Shown: one piece after another, positions 49,408 to 61,900 of the stretch
How positions within the stretch are numbered: position 1 is the stretch's first letter
Layout: every line of letters begins with the position of its first letter
From: Lagopus muta
Taxonomy: Eukaryota; Chordata; Aves; Galliformes; Phasianidae
Length of the DNA: 64,000 nt
Assembly: GCF_023343835.1 (NCBI RefSeq)
Contig: NC_064447.1
Coordinates: forward strand, 8,700,501-8,764,500
Direction: 5' to 3'
Translations under genes and position numbers: made by a program
Notes under the pieces: generated by a model
What the model was told of the DNA's origin: nothing
Databases searched by the model: none
Seen by the model: the letters and a program-made list of their open reading frames with translations, nothing else

Positions 49408-52202
49408 TCAAACTGCATTCTGTAGAGGATGCATTGCACTTGCTGACATGCTCCAATATTTTGGTCGCTCTCTGCTGCTGCAGCCTGAAACCCCCACAGC
49501 TGCCCAGTTCCTTCTGCTCGGGTGTCCTGTGGCAGGAAGGATGCTCCCTGCTCTAGGTCCTTGCTCTGCCACTGGAACAAGTTTTCCAAACTCTAAGTTC
49601 AGTGCTACAAGTCAAGATTCTAGCTGCGTGATTAAATTTGATGTTTGCCCCCAAACTGCGTGCAACGTACCTGAATCCAGGGCAGGCTGAATAGGACTCA
49701 AATACATTCTCAGAAAATCTACAGGGCTTGAACATTCTTCAGCTTTACACAAGTAGCCAATAGTCTCTGCTGGGATGAGCAGCTCAGGGGCAAGAGTGTG
49801 CAGACTGTCACTGCTGTCACCCTGTGGAACAAAGAGCATTTTGATGCAGGTGCAGCAAGGGCACAGGGCTACAGGTTACCTAAGCAGCAGGGCTGGAGCT
49901 GCTCCCCATTCCTGTGTCCTTTGGGAGCGCTCAGGGACAAAGCCCAGGAGAGGCACTCATGGGACACAAGCCTGTGGCAGTGCTGTGAATGATCTCAAAT
50001 GATCTCACTCAAACAACCACACAAAACAGGCAGACACAGGTCTGAGAAGCAGCGCAGAATAAAGCAATGACTTTCTGTGATGCTTCCATGCTGCCTCCAG
50101 AATCCTCTGAGCTCTGGACTCTGCGGCTGCTGAATGGTGTGGGGGAGTGCAGGGCTGGGGGGGGAAAACTGAACTTTACCTCAGCAGATTTTAGCACATA
50201 GTCTGCCACGTTGACCAGGAGCGTAAGACACTCTGCGACCACCTCTTCTATAGACTGTGATTGCGTTGAGTCTTCTGGATGTGTCACAGGAGATGTCACT
50301 GCCACATCCCACCTCGCGAACAGCCTGCTCGGGATGTTGTGTGCCACCACCAGGGCTTTGATTTCCTGGAGAAGAGCACTGAGTGGAAAGGGAGTGAATT
50401 CTGCCCTTGAGAACAGCAAGCAGTTTGTATCATCACATTCATGTTTCATAATCCAAGCAGCGCATGATCTGCACTCAGTGTTTCCTGAGCACAAAGTGCT
50501 GCGCATGTTGCACACCTCCCACCCTGGCCCTTGGGCGAAGCGGATCATCCAACAGAAGCTTTTTTCCAGTTGTGCTCTAACAGCTGTGCAAGGGTCTGAG
50601 CAGACTGGTGGATGGGAGGGTAAGAAATGAGCAGAAAAGCAGGCGGGATTTAGTGAGCAAATGGAGGTATGGGATGCTACTGGGCCCACGGCACCCAGAA
50701 GGAGAATGAAAAGTCAGTGTAATTGTACCTAACGTTCTGATTAACCTGAAAGGAGCTGCCTACCACTTCTGTTACAATTTATTTTTCAGCAAAGGTAATG
50801 GAAACCACTCACCTAGGACCCTGATTTTGGAGAGAAGCAAGAGCTCGGATGAGAAAATGTATTGTGCTACTGCAAGACTGCAGAGGAAAGGGTAGAGTTT
50901 TTATGAAATTGCATATCATAAAATACTATCTGAATAAAAAGTAATTCTTCAGTATCCATCCTGTAAATAGTCCTTGCCTTTGAGACCCACGCTCTGAGGA
51001 CAAAGCATGTTCCCATCGTGCCTGACAGCACTTCATGCTGTCACATCCCTCCCTGCTCTGGGACAGTTCGCTTCAGTACAGGGGGCAGCAAATTCCAGAG
51101 GAAAGCTGCCGACTCCACACCCCTCAGCCCTTAGTTCTCACTTTAAACCAGTGGGAGTCAGAGGCGGTCACATGTTTGCAGTCAGCTGCATCTGAACAGC
51201 CTCGTTTGTACAAAGCTGAATTGAGGCCATTGGATCCCTCTGGGAATTCCTTTAACTTACTTCCACTACATGAAGAACATGTCCGGAACTGAGAAGCAGC
51301 AGCCCTGAAACTCGTTCTCTTGTGTGGTATTCTGACGCGTCTTCAAACAATTCTCTGTGATAACCTTGTTTCAAAATAAGTAGTTTGTTACAATGCCCAC
51401 AATGGGAGTTCCAGCAGGTCAGTTCTCTGTCCTGCCTGCTCAGATTTACAAATTACGCTTTTTTTATTCAGAAGCATTAAAGTATCACTTTAACAGGAAC
51501 ATGCGGATTGCTTCTTGAAGCATGCAGCACTACAATTTGTGTCAGCTCCTAAATCTGCACCCAAACCTCACTACTAGGTGTAGCTGGAGTCCAATTCCTG
51601 TTGGCATTCATTGAATCACAAAATCACGAGTTGGAAGGGAGCTCTGAATGCCACGTGGTGCCACTCCCTGCACTGAGCAGGGACCCACAGCTCCATCAGT
51701 GCTCAGAGCCCCGTCCAGCCTGACCACGGCTGTGTGCAGGGTTGGGGCACCGCCACCTCTCTGGGCACCCTGTGCTACTCCTTTACTCCAGAGGTGCAGC
51801 TACACCGTTGTTGCTGTGGATGCACGTAGCGCAGCCTCTCCCCGATATTGGCACCAGCTCATACAAACGCTCTGGGAAAACAAACAAAACAAAACAAACA
51901 AAACCCAGCTCCCTTAATGCTCCTCACAGGCAGAGCCACCCACCTGCCACCTCCTCCTCCGTCACCTCCTCGCGGAGTCGGGCCACGACCAACAGCCGCT
52001 GCAGCGGGACGCGGCACTGCGGGCAGAGCACAGCGCGCACAGCTCACCACAAAAGCCGCCGCCGCCGCAGCCCGGCCCGCCGCCCGCCCACCTGCAGGGT
52101 TCGGCGCAGCCGCCGCCGCCGCACGGACAGGAGGTTCCTCCGCTCCAACTCCAGCGGCTCCGGACAGCCGCGTCGCACGGCCGCTCCCGTCTCCTCCTCC
52201 AT
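49408..52202 (-). CDS. Unnamed seven-exon gene encoding a BLUF-like (TEX47-like) protein, 295 aa
   Basis: Exons on the complement: 52092-52202, 51944-52016, 51261-51352, 50813-50877, 50180-50378, 49671-49821, 49408-49604. Phases join throughout (888 nt including TGA). The ATG has a strong context (GCCATGG). Residues 38 to about 140 follow the BLUF pattern in order: LQRLLVVARL (strand 1), EEVAELFEDASEY (helix 1), RVSGLLLLSSGHVLHVVES (strands 2-3), a helix with IHFLIRAL, and RLFARWDV. The residues BLUF photoreceptors use for flavin chemistry are replaced: Tyr by Val47, Asn by His71, Gln by His89; Trp137 is kept. Light sensing is therefore unlikely. The only animal relative I can recall with this fold is TEX47. 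The C-terminal 115 residues resemble nothing I know. Least certain: the exon 3 acceptor (CACAGAG|AA, weak pyrimidine tract) and the exon 7 acceptor, where a second AG at 49593 keeps the frame. Confidence 0.78.
50379..51260 (-). other. Introns 3-4 region of the BLUF-like gene
   Basis: Two introns flank the 65-nt exon 4 at 50813-50877, whose acceptor has a strong pyrimidine tract (CTACCCTTTCCTCTGCAG). A 226-aa antisense-looking frame starting at 50689 is only exon 5 plus flanking intron read through. I see no repeat or RNA gene. Confidence 0.7.
51610..51790 (-). mobile_element. CR1 3' end fragment (minus strand)
   Basis: This starts TTGAATCACAAAATCACGAG then TTGGAAGGGA, the reverse complement of the CR1 3' terminus. 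It continues with the CR1 tail words CACTCCCTGC, GCTCAGAGCCCCGTCCAGCC and TCTCTGGGCACCCTGTGC. It lies in intron 2 of the BLUF-like gene, on the same strand as the gene. Confidence 0.85.
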
Positions 52203-52430
52203 GGCCGGGCCCTGTGCCGGGAGCCGCCGGTGGGGGCCGCGCTGCGCTCGCGGAGCCGGGGAACGGCCGTTGTGCCGCGCGCCAGGGCCACGCCTCCGGC
52301 TCGGGCAGGTGCTGCGAGTTCCGGCAGCCACACGAGGCCCTGGGGATGGGTTGGATACCGAGCTGAACGCGTCGGCGGCACAGCCCGGCCACGTTTCTCC
52401 TCTCGAGGACGAGCTGCGCCTCCAAGCACA
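51950..52430 (-). promoter_or_regulatory. CpG island at the 5' end of the BLUF-like gene
   Basis: GC- and CpG-dense sequence covers exons 1 and 2 and about 230 bases upstream of the ATG. It contains GCC/CGG runs and no TATA box. Its position fits a promoter for the minus-strand gene. Long plus-strand open frames across it (to 305 codons) reflect GC content. Confidence 0.7.
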
Positions 52431-52968
52431 TCCGTTCTCCTGGCGGAAGGCTTTAACCGCGCTGCACCGCCCGTTCCCTGCCCACCCTGGAGGAGTGTGT
52501 GCCACTGGGCTCAATCGTCCCATCGCTGCGCCTCGGCTGAGTGGCGTGGATACGGGAATCCAGGCTGTAAGCCGTGCCCCGAGGTCAGTTGTGCACCCTG
52601 GCGGTTACAGGGGCTACAGCGCAGGGAAGCCGCGTGTCTTATGTATGGTTACACGTTAAATAGGAACAGAATCCAGATGTCCTAAGTGCCAGGTAGTGCT
52701 TTAACCCCAAAAAGCATAATTATATACTTGGAATAACCAACACTGCGCTCCCGCCTCAGCTCGTTGTGCTCAGCTTCGTGCATCCAGCTTAGGTCTGCAG
52801 CTGCACCGAGCGCTGCTAGAGGTGAAATGAGGGCTGCGTTAGGGAGAAGGGTCTGTCTTCTTAAATAAAACTTAGAAAGCACTATGAGTTACATTAATCC
52901 TCTGCTAATTATTATTATTTACACCAATTAACATTAGTTGATGTCATCTGGGATCAAGCGATGGACTG
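52203..52968 (-). other. Spacer: SLC5A11 3' UTR and BLUF-like gene upstream region
   Basis: About 770 bases lie between the SLC5A11 stop and the start codon of the next minus-strand gene. The right part must hold the SLC5A11 3' UTR, yet I find no canonical minus-strand AATAAA or ATTAAA in it. The closest are AATAAT-type words at about 52907-52920. The left part is the CpG island. Confidence 0.6.
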
Positions 52969-55900
52969 CTATGCGAAGTAGGCCCAGAGGAAGACCCCTG
53001 CACATATGCTCAGTATCAAGTTGATGTTCAGGACGTGCTTCACCAGTGGGTTCTCCTCCAGGGAAGCCATGGGACACTCGGGTTTGGCTGGCGCCACGTC
53101 CTCAGGGTTCTCCTGTCTGCGTTCCATCCCACAGAGCCACAGGAGGGTTCTCACCAGCTTTGAGTCCTTCTTGGTGCCAGTCGGACCTACAGGGGCAGCA
53201 CAGAGTAAGCGTGACCAACTGCAGATCCCAGATCTATGTCAGTATGGCCCTGTACAAAGGGCCTTGATGCAGAAGTGCATCCTCACTCTTCAGACAAGTA
53301 CGCTAGCTACTCTGAGGTGTGGGAAACCCTTCAAATAACATCTATTTGGGCTGTATGGCCTATTTCTTTCTTCCTTGGAGATCTGAGCTCAAGCTCTGCT
53401 CTTCCCAACATTTTAGGAAGCAGTAACAGCATCAATCTAAAAGCCCATCTCTAAGTATTTGGAGCCCACCAGCTTCCTTTGCCACGTGCATACTTTGTCC
53501 AGTTAGGGTTACTCCACATTACATGTGTGGAAAGGAAATACTCCCAGCTTTGGGCTGGATTGGGCCATGTGTGACAAAGCATCAGTTTGCAACAAGAACG
53601 AGACTTCTCAGCACTGAGAGATCTGCACTTCACTTCCTCGTTACCTTACTGATCTTTTCCTTAGCTTTTTATAGATCAGAGGAATACACAGCTGCACAGT
53701 TGCATAAACAGTGTCCCAAGCCTGGCAAAAACAAGTGATGGTAACCATTGCTGGAAAATGCAGAATGAGTTGCTGTGCATGTTTGTACCTAATACCGACA
53801 AGCACAAGTTTTAAAAAATGTAAATCCTCCTTCACTGATCTGTCAAGAGCTCCGCCCAGGGCTCTGGGTTCTCCCTGCTGCTAGAGTCCATCAGAAAACA
53901 TCACTGAAAAACAGAAATGGAATTTCATGAAAGTAACTGTGTTTTTCCTCCACCCTCCCCTTTCAATCAGTTCTCCTTGCAGCAGGTGCAGGCAGCACTA
54001 GGCTCTATGCAGGACAGTGGCATGGCTTTCTGCATCCCATCCAGCTCCTTCTTGATTTCAAGCATATGTAATGCCATCAAGAGATGGAAAAGAAACTAAG
54101 CTTTTGCTTAGGTGAAACTGTCAGGTAAAACCCTTTAGCATGCCCTGAAGATACAGAAATCCAGAGGAAGCAGTTTTAACTGTTCTTGTCTTCAGGGTGC
54201 ACATTGCCTAGGGTTGTTAACTGTGGGTGTTACTGAGTATGGTGTTGGAGCACTTACATTTGTTATCATTTGTACTACTTTCAGAAGCAATGCTTATATC
54301 AATCTGGAGAGCTGGGCGCTCAGCTTCGCGTGCTCCTTTGGCAGTGTCAGGAGAAGTGCTGACCGCTAGGTCTTTCTTGGCTGGAGGATCCCCACGTGTG
54401 AACCAGGTAAGCCGACTTATCTGATGGCATGAAGAGTGGTGTTAAACTGCTTTGCGGTCGCTTAAAGGACTGCCTGAGCAGTACAGCAGCCTGCAGAGAG
54501 AACACTGTGAGGGGTTGAAGTCTGTCCTCCCGCTCTGCTGGAGCAGGTGAACGGCTCAGTGCCCCGCTGCTGGCAGCAGAGCGGCGCTGGGTTAGTTTTA
54601 TCTGCAGCCTGAGAGCTCTTGGAAGGAAGGAGGTCTTCACTTTTGGTTACTGTGTGGGTATCGCTGGATGCAGCCTGAGCGGGCCGGGGAAGGGAGCAAA
54701 AGAATGGAAACCGTGGCCAGTGAGGAATGATTCACAGGACGGGGGTCGTTTAGAGAAGAAAAGACAGATGGGAGATAGGATGATTTTCTTGAAATATGTC
54801 AGAGGCTCATTAAAGAGGAGTGTTCTCGATACCAGTGACAGGGCAAACACGAAGGGATGAGCACAACATGAAGCTGGAAGGATTCAAGTTGGAGAAGAGG
54901 AAAAACTTCTGCAAAGAGGGGCAGGATGTTGAGCTGGTGGTGCGCTTCCCTGGGCACCTCCCTCTGGGGGCTTATGGGAGCGAGTTCGCCACGGGTCTTT
55001 CAGAAATGCCAGGTTAGTCCTGTCTCGAAGCAAGAGATGCATTGGCTGTACGATTTCTGAAGGTCCCTTCTGGCCCTCCTTTCTGCTATTTACGTTTTTT
55101 TGTAGCCTCAGTATGTCTATTAAAAGTAGTCAAACTGGCACAAACCTGTTCCAGAGGAAGTGTGCTCTCTGCCCTTGATTTCTCTTTTCTGCGAGTAAAA
55201 ATGGTTCCTCACTAAATTAGTAAGAGTTCATAAAGATGACCCAGAATCTGGAATTTCTTGGAAAATAGAGGGAAAAAGCTAGTTTGTTATGCATTAAATA
55301 CACACGTTTGAACTTAAGAACAGCTCTTTGTAACATCAACTGTTGACCTGTTTCCAGGGTGGAACTGTGGATATACGGGACCAAAACCTTAAAAGGAAAG
55401 CAGCAGGGCGCCGGAGCAAAGGAGGGATTGCTGTTACAGGTTGCTACAAGTGTTTTCGTGGACTGAGAATGGGTGGAAACGCCCATTTCCAGATTATTTA
55501 TCTCCGCCTCATTCCCATGGATGTAACGTGAGGCATCCATTCACCAATAAGGGAAGCAATGGGAAGGGTGGACGCACCATTTCCTCCGAGGGGGGCTCCG
55601 TCAGCAGGCTGACAAGCAGCACGGTGAGCGTGGAGACGGCCGCCAGGACCATGGAGAAGTAGAGGTAGTGCATGTAGCGCAGCACGCCCGGCCGCGTGTC
55701 CCGCTCCCCGCACTGGGGCTCAGGAAAGATGAAGTCCAGCACCAACCGGATGACGCCCATCAGCAGCCCGAGCACCAGGCCCCAGAACGCGCCCTGCGAA
55801 GGGAGGGTTATTTGCTGGAGCAGGAAATGTCAGCCCGCCCAGGACTCAGGGCTGTGAGCTGCCAGGCTTTCTCCTTCCTGTTTGTTTGTTTGGCAGCCTC

Positions 55901-58900
55901 CCATCCCTCCTTTTCCCACTTGCGCTGTTTTATCTAGGTGCGCTACTGCTGTTACAGTAGTGTGGTGTCTGCCCTGTATTGGAGACCAGAGGGCCATTCA
56001 AGAGAGGTGTTTGCATCCCAATGGCTGCTTTAACCACAGGTGCTATTGACTGCCCTCCAGCCAAGCGAAGCCAGGTTTGAGAAGGCTTTACACCCCATAC
56101 TCAGCACCAGGTGAGGAGCTGCAGGCTTTGGATTTCCGGTGCTGTGCTCTTTAAATATGTGGGCCCCCTGGTGCAGATCACACAAGTGCATCTAATGAAT
56201 GGCAAGCAAGGCTCTAACGAGCTTCAGGCTTTATGAAGGGCACCTTGCAGCCAAGCAATGCAGTCCTCTCACTGCTTACAAAATGTCTTTTGAAAAGCAC
56301 CAGGAATGCCTGCCTCAGGGATGACTGTCCAGCACTGCCTAGAGGGGCTGTTACCTTCTCATTTGCTCGCTTCCAGAAGCAGCCCAACATGAACACCATT
56401 GCCACAGGGGGCTGCAGGTAGGAGCTGATGGATTGGATGTAAATGAAGAGCTGCCCGCCCTGGCCAGCCTGGACCAGTGGGATCCACAGGATAGAGACCA
56501 CCGTAAGTAGCAGCACAAAGACCCTATGCAAGAAGATGTCAGTATTGTTAGCTCAGATGTTTCTTTTCCAATTGTCCATCTCACAAAACTCCTTCTGAGA
56601 TCACTTGTAACCACGAGGCCTCAGCTTTAGCACTGCTGCAAACCTGTACACTATGGGGCTCTCAGCCCGTTCTCCCTTATCGTGGATCCCTTGTGACATA
56701 CCTGCCAATGATCATGAGCTCCCACTCGGAGCATCGAGGCCGGAAATGTTTCCAGAGGTCCATGGTAAAAATGGTGCTGGCACTGTTGAAGATGGATGTG
56801 AGGGAGGACATGAGGGCTGCTATCATCACGGCCATCATCAGGCCCCTGAGTCCTGGAAGCAGAAAGATCAGTGCAGCCTCACTGAGAATCCCAAATAACC
56901 ACTTGCTGTATGCTGTCCCTCACCACACTTCCATCTAGCCCAATGTAGCCCCACCAAATTACAGCTGCAGGTTTTTTCCTTTCTGGCCTTTTCCTGCCCA
57001 GGCTGCTCACCTGTAGGCAGGAGCTCTATCACCAACTTCGGGTAAGCGATATCAGAACAGCCGGATGGGTTGCCACAGATTTTCTGACAAATCTCTGGCT
57101 CTGCACAAGCCACCAGGTCTGAAATAAGCAAGGCAGGTGAGAAGCAATATTCAGGGGTCACAAGAAACAGTATAGCTGAAGGCTGCTGCAGGAGAATTTG
57201 CATTCTGCTAGTTGTAGCTGGGAGGAAGTTTTGTCATACTTTGGGACTTGATGTCCTGCAAAAGCTGTCTCAGCTGCACAGGATGGACACAACCTGTAGC
57301 GGCTGTCAGAGGGAGCAGAACTCTCCTTCAGCACTGACCTGGGAAGAGGATCCGGCTGATCATGCCCGGCATCACCATCATGAAGAGGGGCAAAATCTTC
57401 AGGTAGGAGGTCATCAGGGAGCCTCCCTTGGCGTGTGAGAGGTTTTTAGCAGCAAGGGACCTCTGAACGATGACCTGGAGAGGAAGAAACACTTTGGATC
57501 TGCTGCTGGGTGGGGCAGAGCCAGCTCTGGTGGTGGGGTTGGGTCAAGCACTGCTCTTTGGCACGCTGTGTTTGTTTATATGTTGTGTTCTCTAAACTAT
57601 TGCAACTGTAGAAAAGCGAGCACTGGAGTGAAGGTGATCAGAGCCCTGCAGAGCTGAAAGAGTTTAAGAGTGCCTCATCTTTATGGACTGGGATTAACAA
57701 TGAGACACATTCTCTCCTCTTTCTACATTGAAATAATTCACAAAACCTAGTTGTGCTTCTGCAGTCTTGCAGTCTGAGGATTGAAAGCAACACATTTTAC
57801 TGCGTTGCTGTCAGAAATAGTGACTAGTCCAGGCTATGCTGCACACCTCAGGTCTGCCATCGGAGTCAAACAGCTGAGAACACGTCCTCAAAACCCAACT
57901 GAGGCGGAAGCAGCGACGCACCTGGTCAGTGCACCAGTACCACAGGGACGGGATGGTCATCCCCACCAGCACCCCTGGCCAGGGAAGGTCAGAGTTAACA
58001 GGGTCCCGGAAAATGTGGAAAGCGTCTTCCCTTGGCAAGCCGCAGCTGCTGTTCTCCTTGCGGGTGCTGGGAATGGCATCAAAGTATTTTGCCTGCAGAC
58101 CTTCCAGACCGCCGACTTCAACAAAGCCTAAAATAGGTCATGAGAAGCAGTCATCACGTCTTCTGTGCCCTTGGTTTTTAGTTTGCTCGATAGATGGATA
58201 GCTATGGTCTCTGTAAATCCTCCACAAGCATTCTTTAAAATCAGGAGTTACTGGCTTGGCAACTGATCCATGGCAGGGGGTAGGAATGAGATGATTGTTA
58301 AGGTCCCTTCCAACCCAACATTATGGCAGTGTAATCTATTCTACAATTTTAATGCTGGACAGGGGATGGCATCATGCTGTAAACCTGTTGGCTAGAGATG
58401 ATGCTTGTTCATCTTTTATACTACCTCAGAACCTATTTCTTTAATTAATTCTTCATGGAGTTCTCGTGCATTTTTACCACTTAAGAACTACTGTAAGATT
58501 ATTTGACTTGATAAGATTACATGAACACATATTTCTACAGGGAAAAAAACACATAAAAAGCAGTTCTCAGAACAGCAAACAAGTAAACACTTGTAATGAC
58601 CCAGCACGTCTGTAGTGCTAAAGCTTCTGTAAGCTCAGCAAGGAGGAGCACTCACTGAAGACCATGAGGCTGATGGCACCGACCAGCATGATGAGGGTCT
58701 GCAATGCATCCGTGTAGATGACGGCAGCCAGACCACCTGTGGGAGCAGAGAGCAGAGCTGGAATCTGCTCCGACCCCCTCGGCAGCACCCCGGGGAGCAG
58801 CGCCGTGCTGCTCTGCCCGCACTCAGCCATCCCTGCACCTCGTGTTGCAAATCAGAATGAATCACCATTTTGTCACCAAGAAGCTGATGTCCGGTATAAA

Positions 58901-61900
58901 TACTTCTATGGGAAATGCATGGAAAAGCTCCAAAACAAAGCCCAGGCTGAATATGGAGGAGGAAAAACAGCAGTGGTGGAGGCGATCTCTGTGAGCAGCA
59001 ACAGGAGGGGTGAGCGCTGGGAAAGGAGCAACCTTTGTTTGTGTGGGATTTGTGCTCGCTCCGTGCATGGCTTTGTTCCATTTGGCCACTGTTAAGCCCC
59101 AAAAGGGCACCCAGGACTGACAATGATTTTTGCATTACGCAGCTCATTGCTATGTTAATCCCTCATACTCTAAAAAGCCCAGAGGAGGAACTGCACTGGG
59201 CAAATGCCACGAGCATCACTTCTCTTAAAGGAGAGACTGCCATGCATTCATATGTGGCGTGGCCTTGTAAGGGGCGTTCACATACTCACTCCTGGTAATT
59301 CTTTTTAACAGGTAAGTTACCATTTGCTGTTCTCCTTGTTTTCCGTACTCATGGCAAAAACAGATAGAATGTGAAATTTAGGGCTCCTACCAGAAGCATG
59401 AGGCTGTTTTGTGCATTACATGCACACGCTGAGCAGGACCTGCTGTGCTCCGACCTGAAACTCAGCCACGCACCTGCTACGGTGTAGACAGCAGTGATTG
59501 CTAGCAGGCCTGCCACAGCAATGTAGAGGTCCCAGTGCAAAGCTTGCTGAATGAAGAGGGCCCCAGCGTACATATCAACCTATGAACAAAAATGATTGCA
59601 GTTGCTAGGTGACATTACCCAACCCCTATAAGCTGGTGATGCCAGGGAACGGACGTGCAGTGATTAGCATCACAGGATGTTCTTAAGGAGCATCCACAGG
59701 ACCCCAAGTATGCAGTGCTCCCAGGGATCAGGCAGGTGTGCGCCAGGCTCCCGGCCCACCTGTGCCCTGTGTGCACAGGAAAATCACAGACAGAGACCTC
59801 TCCACTTTCTCCAGCTCGTGCAGTGCTGCACAGTTAATGAGCAGCTCGCGGGGTTGCGCAAGGCTTGCTCCTGTTATTCATTCCAGGCACTGCATCAAAG
59901 GGAAGCAGCAATAAATCACAGAGCTCTTTCTGCCTGAGCACATACCAGCTCCTGCATTCTTGTTAATCCTGCAGATAGCAGCAGTAGGTGTTTGTGCAGG
60001 AAATGAACATGCAAAGGGAAGAAACTGGGCAAGCCAGCCAGGCATACAAATCTAACAACAGAGCATCCACTCAGCTTAACCTTCCAATGGGTAATTGCTC
60101 AGGATGTTGACATCTAGCTTTCTCCTTACTGTAGCAAGCATTCAAATCCCTAACAGGGAAAAAAGTAATCATTTTTGTGTAGCTTCTCTAAACAGCTACA
60201 GTTCACCTTTTTCAGGTACTTTAAAAATACACCTCTATTTCTGTTAATCCGGGGAAGGGCCAACCATTGCATCATCTTTTCAGTACCTAAAGCAGGGCTA
60301 TCAGAGAGAAGGGGACAGACTGTAGCAGGGTCTGTCACTACAGACCTACAAGAAGAAACGGTTTCAAACTCAAATGGGAGATTCAGATTGGATCTAAAGA
60401 AGAAGCTGTTTGCAGTAAGGGCAGAGAGGCGGTGCCCCATCCCTGCAGACACCCACGGTCAGGCTGGACGGGGCTCTGAGCACTGATGGAGCTGTGGGTG
60501 TCCCTGCTCAGTGCAGGGAGTGACACCACACGGCATTCAGAGGTCCCTTCCAATCAAACCATTCTCTATCTCTGTAATCTCAGCCTGGCTGGGTAATGCA
60601 CTCTTCCAAAGCAGCTTGAATTCAACTTCCTACCATTTTTTCCTACTCACTGATATTTTGGTGAAGATATAGATGAACAAGTAGAGAATCGCCAGGAAAA
60701 TCTGGATTCTTTTTCCACCGAAGCGTTTCCGTAGGTACTCTGGCATGGTGGTCACCTGTGTGGGACAGACATGCTGGAAAGGCAGCAGCACACAGGGCCT
60801 CAGCTGGGAGCCGTGCAGCTGCAACTGAGCATGGCTGAGCTCCTGAGCCACGTGGGGGTTTGAATGCCAGAAAGTGACTGATGGACACAACGGCCCGTTT
60901 ACTTACTCCTGCTGCTATGTAAATGGGAAGGAATAACCATGCCAGCACCAAAACAGAAAACATGCCCTGCAAAACAAGTGGAAAGGAAGGTCAAAATGCT
61001 GCTCTAGGCTGCAGTCAGGTGGGGAGAGCATGCGGCACTCAGGGGCATGGAGACCTGGGGACTCTTCAGGCCCCCCAGCAGCTGGTAGAGGCAGCAGAAG
61101 GGTTGCCAAGCATATGGAGCCATGCCATGCCATGCAATGCCACACTCACATTCCACTCATAGGCTGTTGCAGCGATTCCTGATGCAGCTCCTGACCCTGC
61201 CAGGCCAATGAAGTGCCCGCTTCCAACATTGCTGGCAAACAGGGATGCACCCACCTGGGAAGAGAGGCAGGGCTCAGGCACTGTGTCCCTGGGAAGCTGG
61301 GGGTGCACAGAGGGGAGGTGGCAGGGAGACACTGTGCCAGCCAGACACACTGGTCTTGGAGAAAGCCAGCATTGTTATTGGGTCTTTGCAAAAACACGGA
61401 TCACATCTTTCTTCCTTTTGGAGAAATGAATTCTGCACGGACAAAGGTCTCACTGTAACCTAGGAGCACAAGCAGGATAACAACAAAGATACTTACAGGC
61501 CACCATGCCATCTGTCCCCCAGCCAGAAAGTAGCCTTTCACCGTGCTGCGCTGCGTCTTCCACATGGACTGAGAAAGCAGAAGAGCAGAACAAAAGATCA
61601 CCATTATCAGCTGCTGCTCAGAACCGCACTGAGCGCATGGCTGCTCCCCCAGCAGGAGCCTGTCCTGTCCTCACTCCAAACCCACAGTGAGGCAAGCAAT
61701 TTTGGACAAGAGCTGTGGGCACCTGCAGTTATCAGGAGGAGTGCTACACATTGCATGTATTACATGTTGACTCCCATTCTTCAGGGATCTCAAAGGTTTT
61801 CATGTGAAATGGTGAGTTCTGCATCGCATGTGGAGGCAGCAGCCATTCATCTTGCTTTGTGACAGCCAGACTGTGCTTCTGCTATTGCAAAAGCCATGCC

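Noticed and set aside
51140-51230. Alternative exon candidate for the BLUF-like gene (open frame before a GTGAGA donor)
   Set aside because: Its phases would fit, but the encoded residues break the BLUF pattern. The 51261-51352 exon continues strand 2 and strand 3 exactly.
51742-52659. 305-codon plus-strand open frame
   Set aside because: It is antisense to exons 1-2 and the CpG island of the BLUF-like gene and begins in a CR1 fragment. Arg/Pro/Ala-rich frames are expected from GC-rich DNA.
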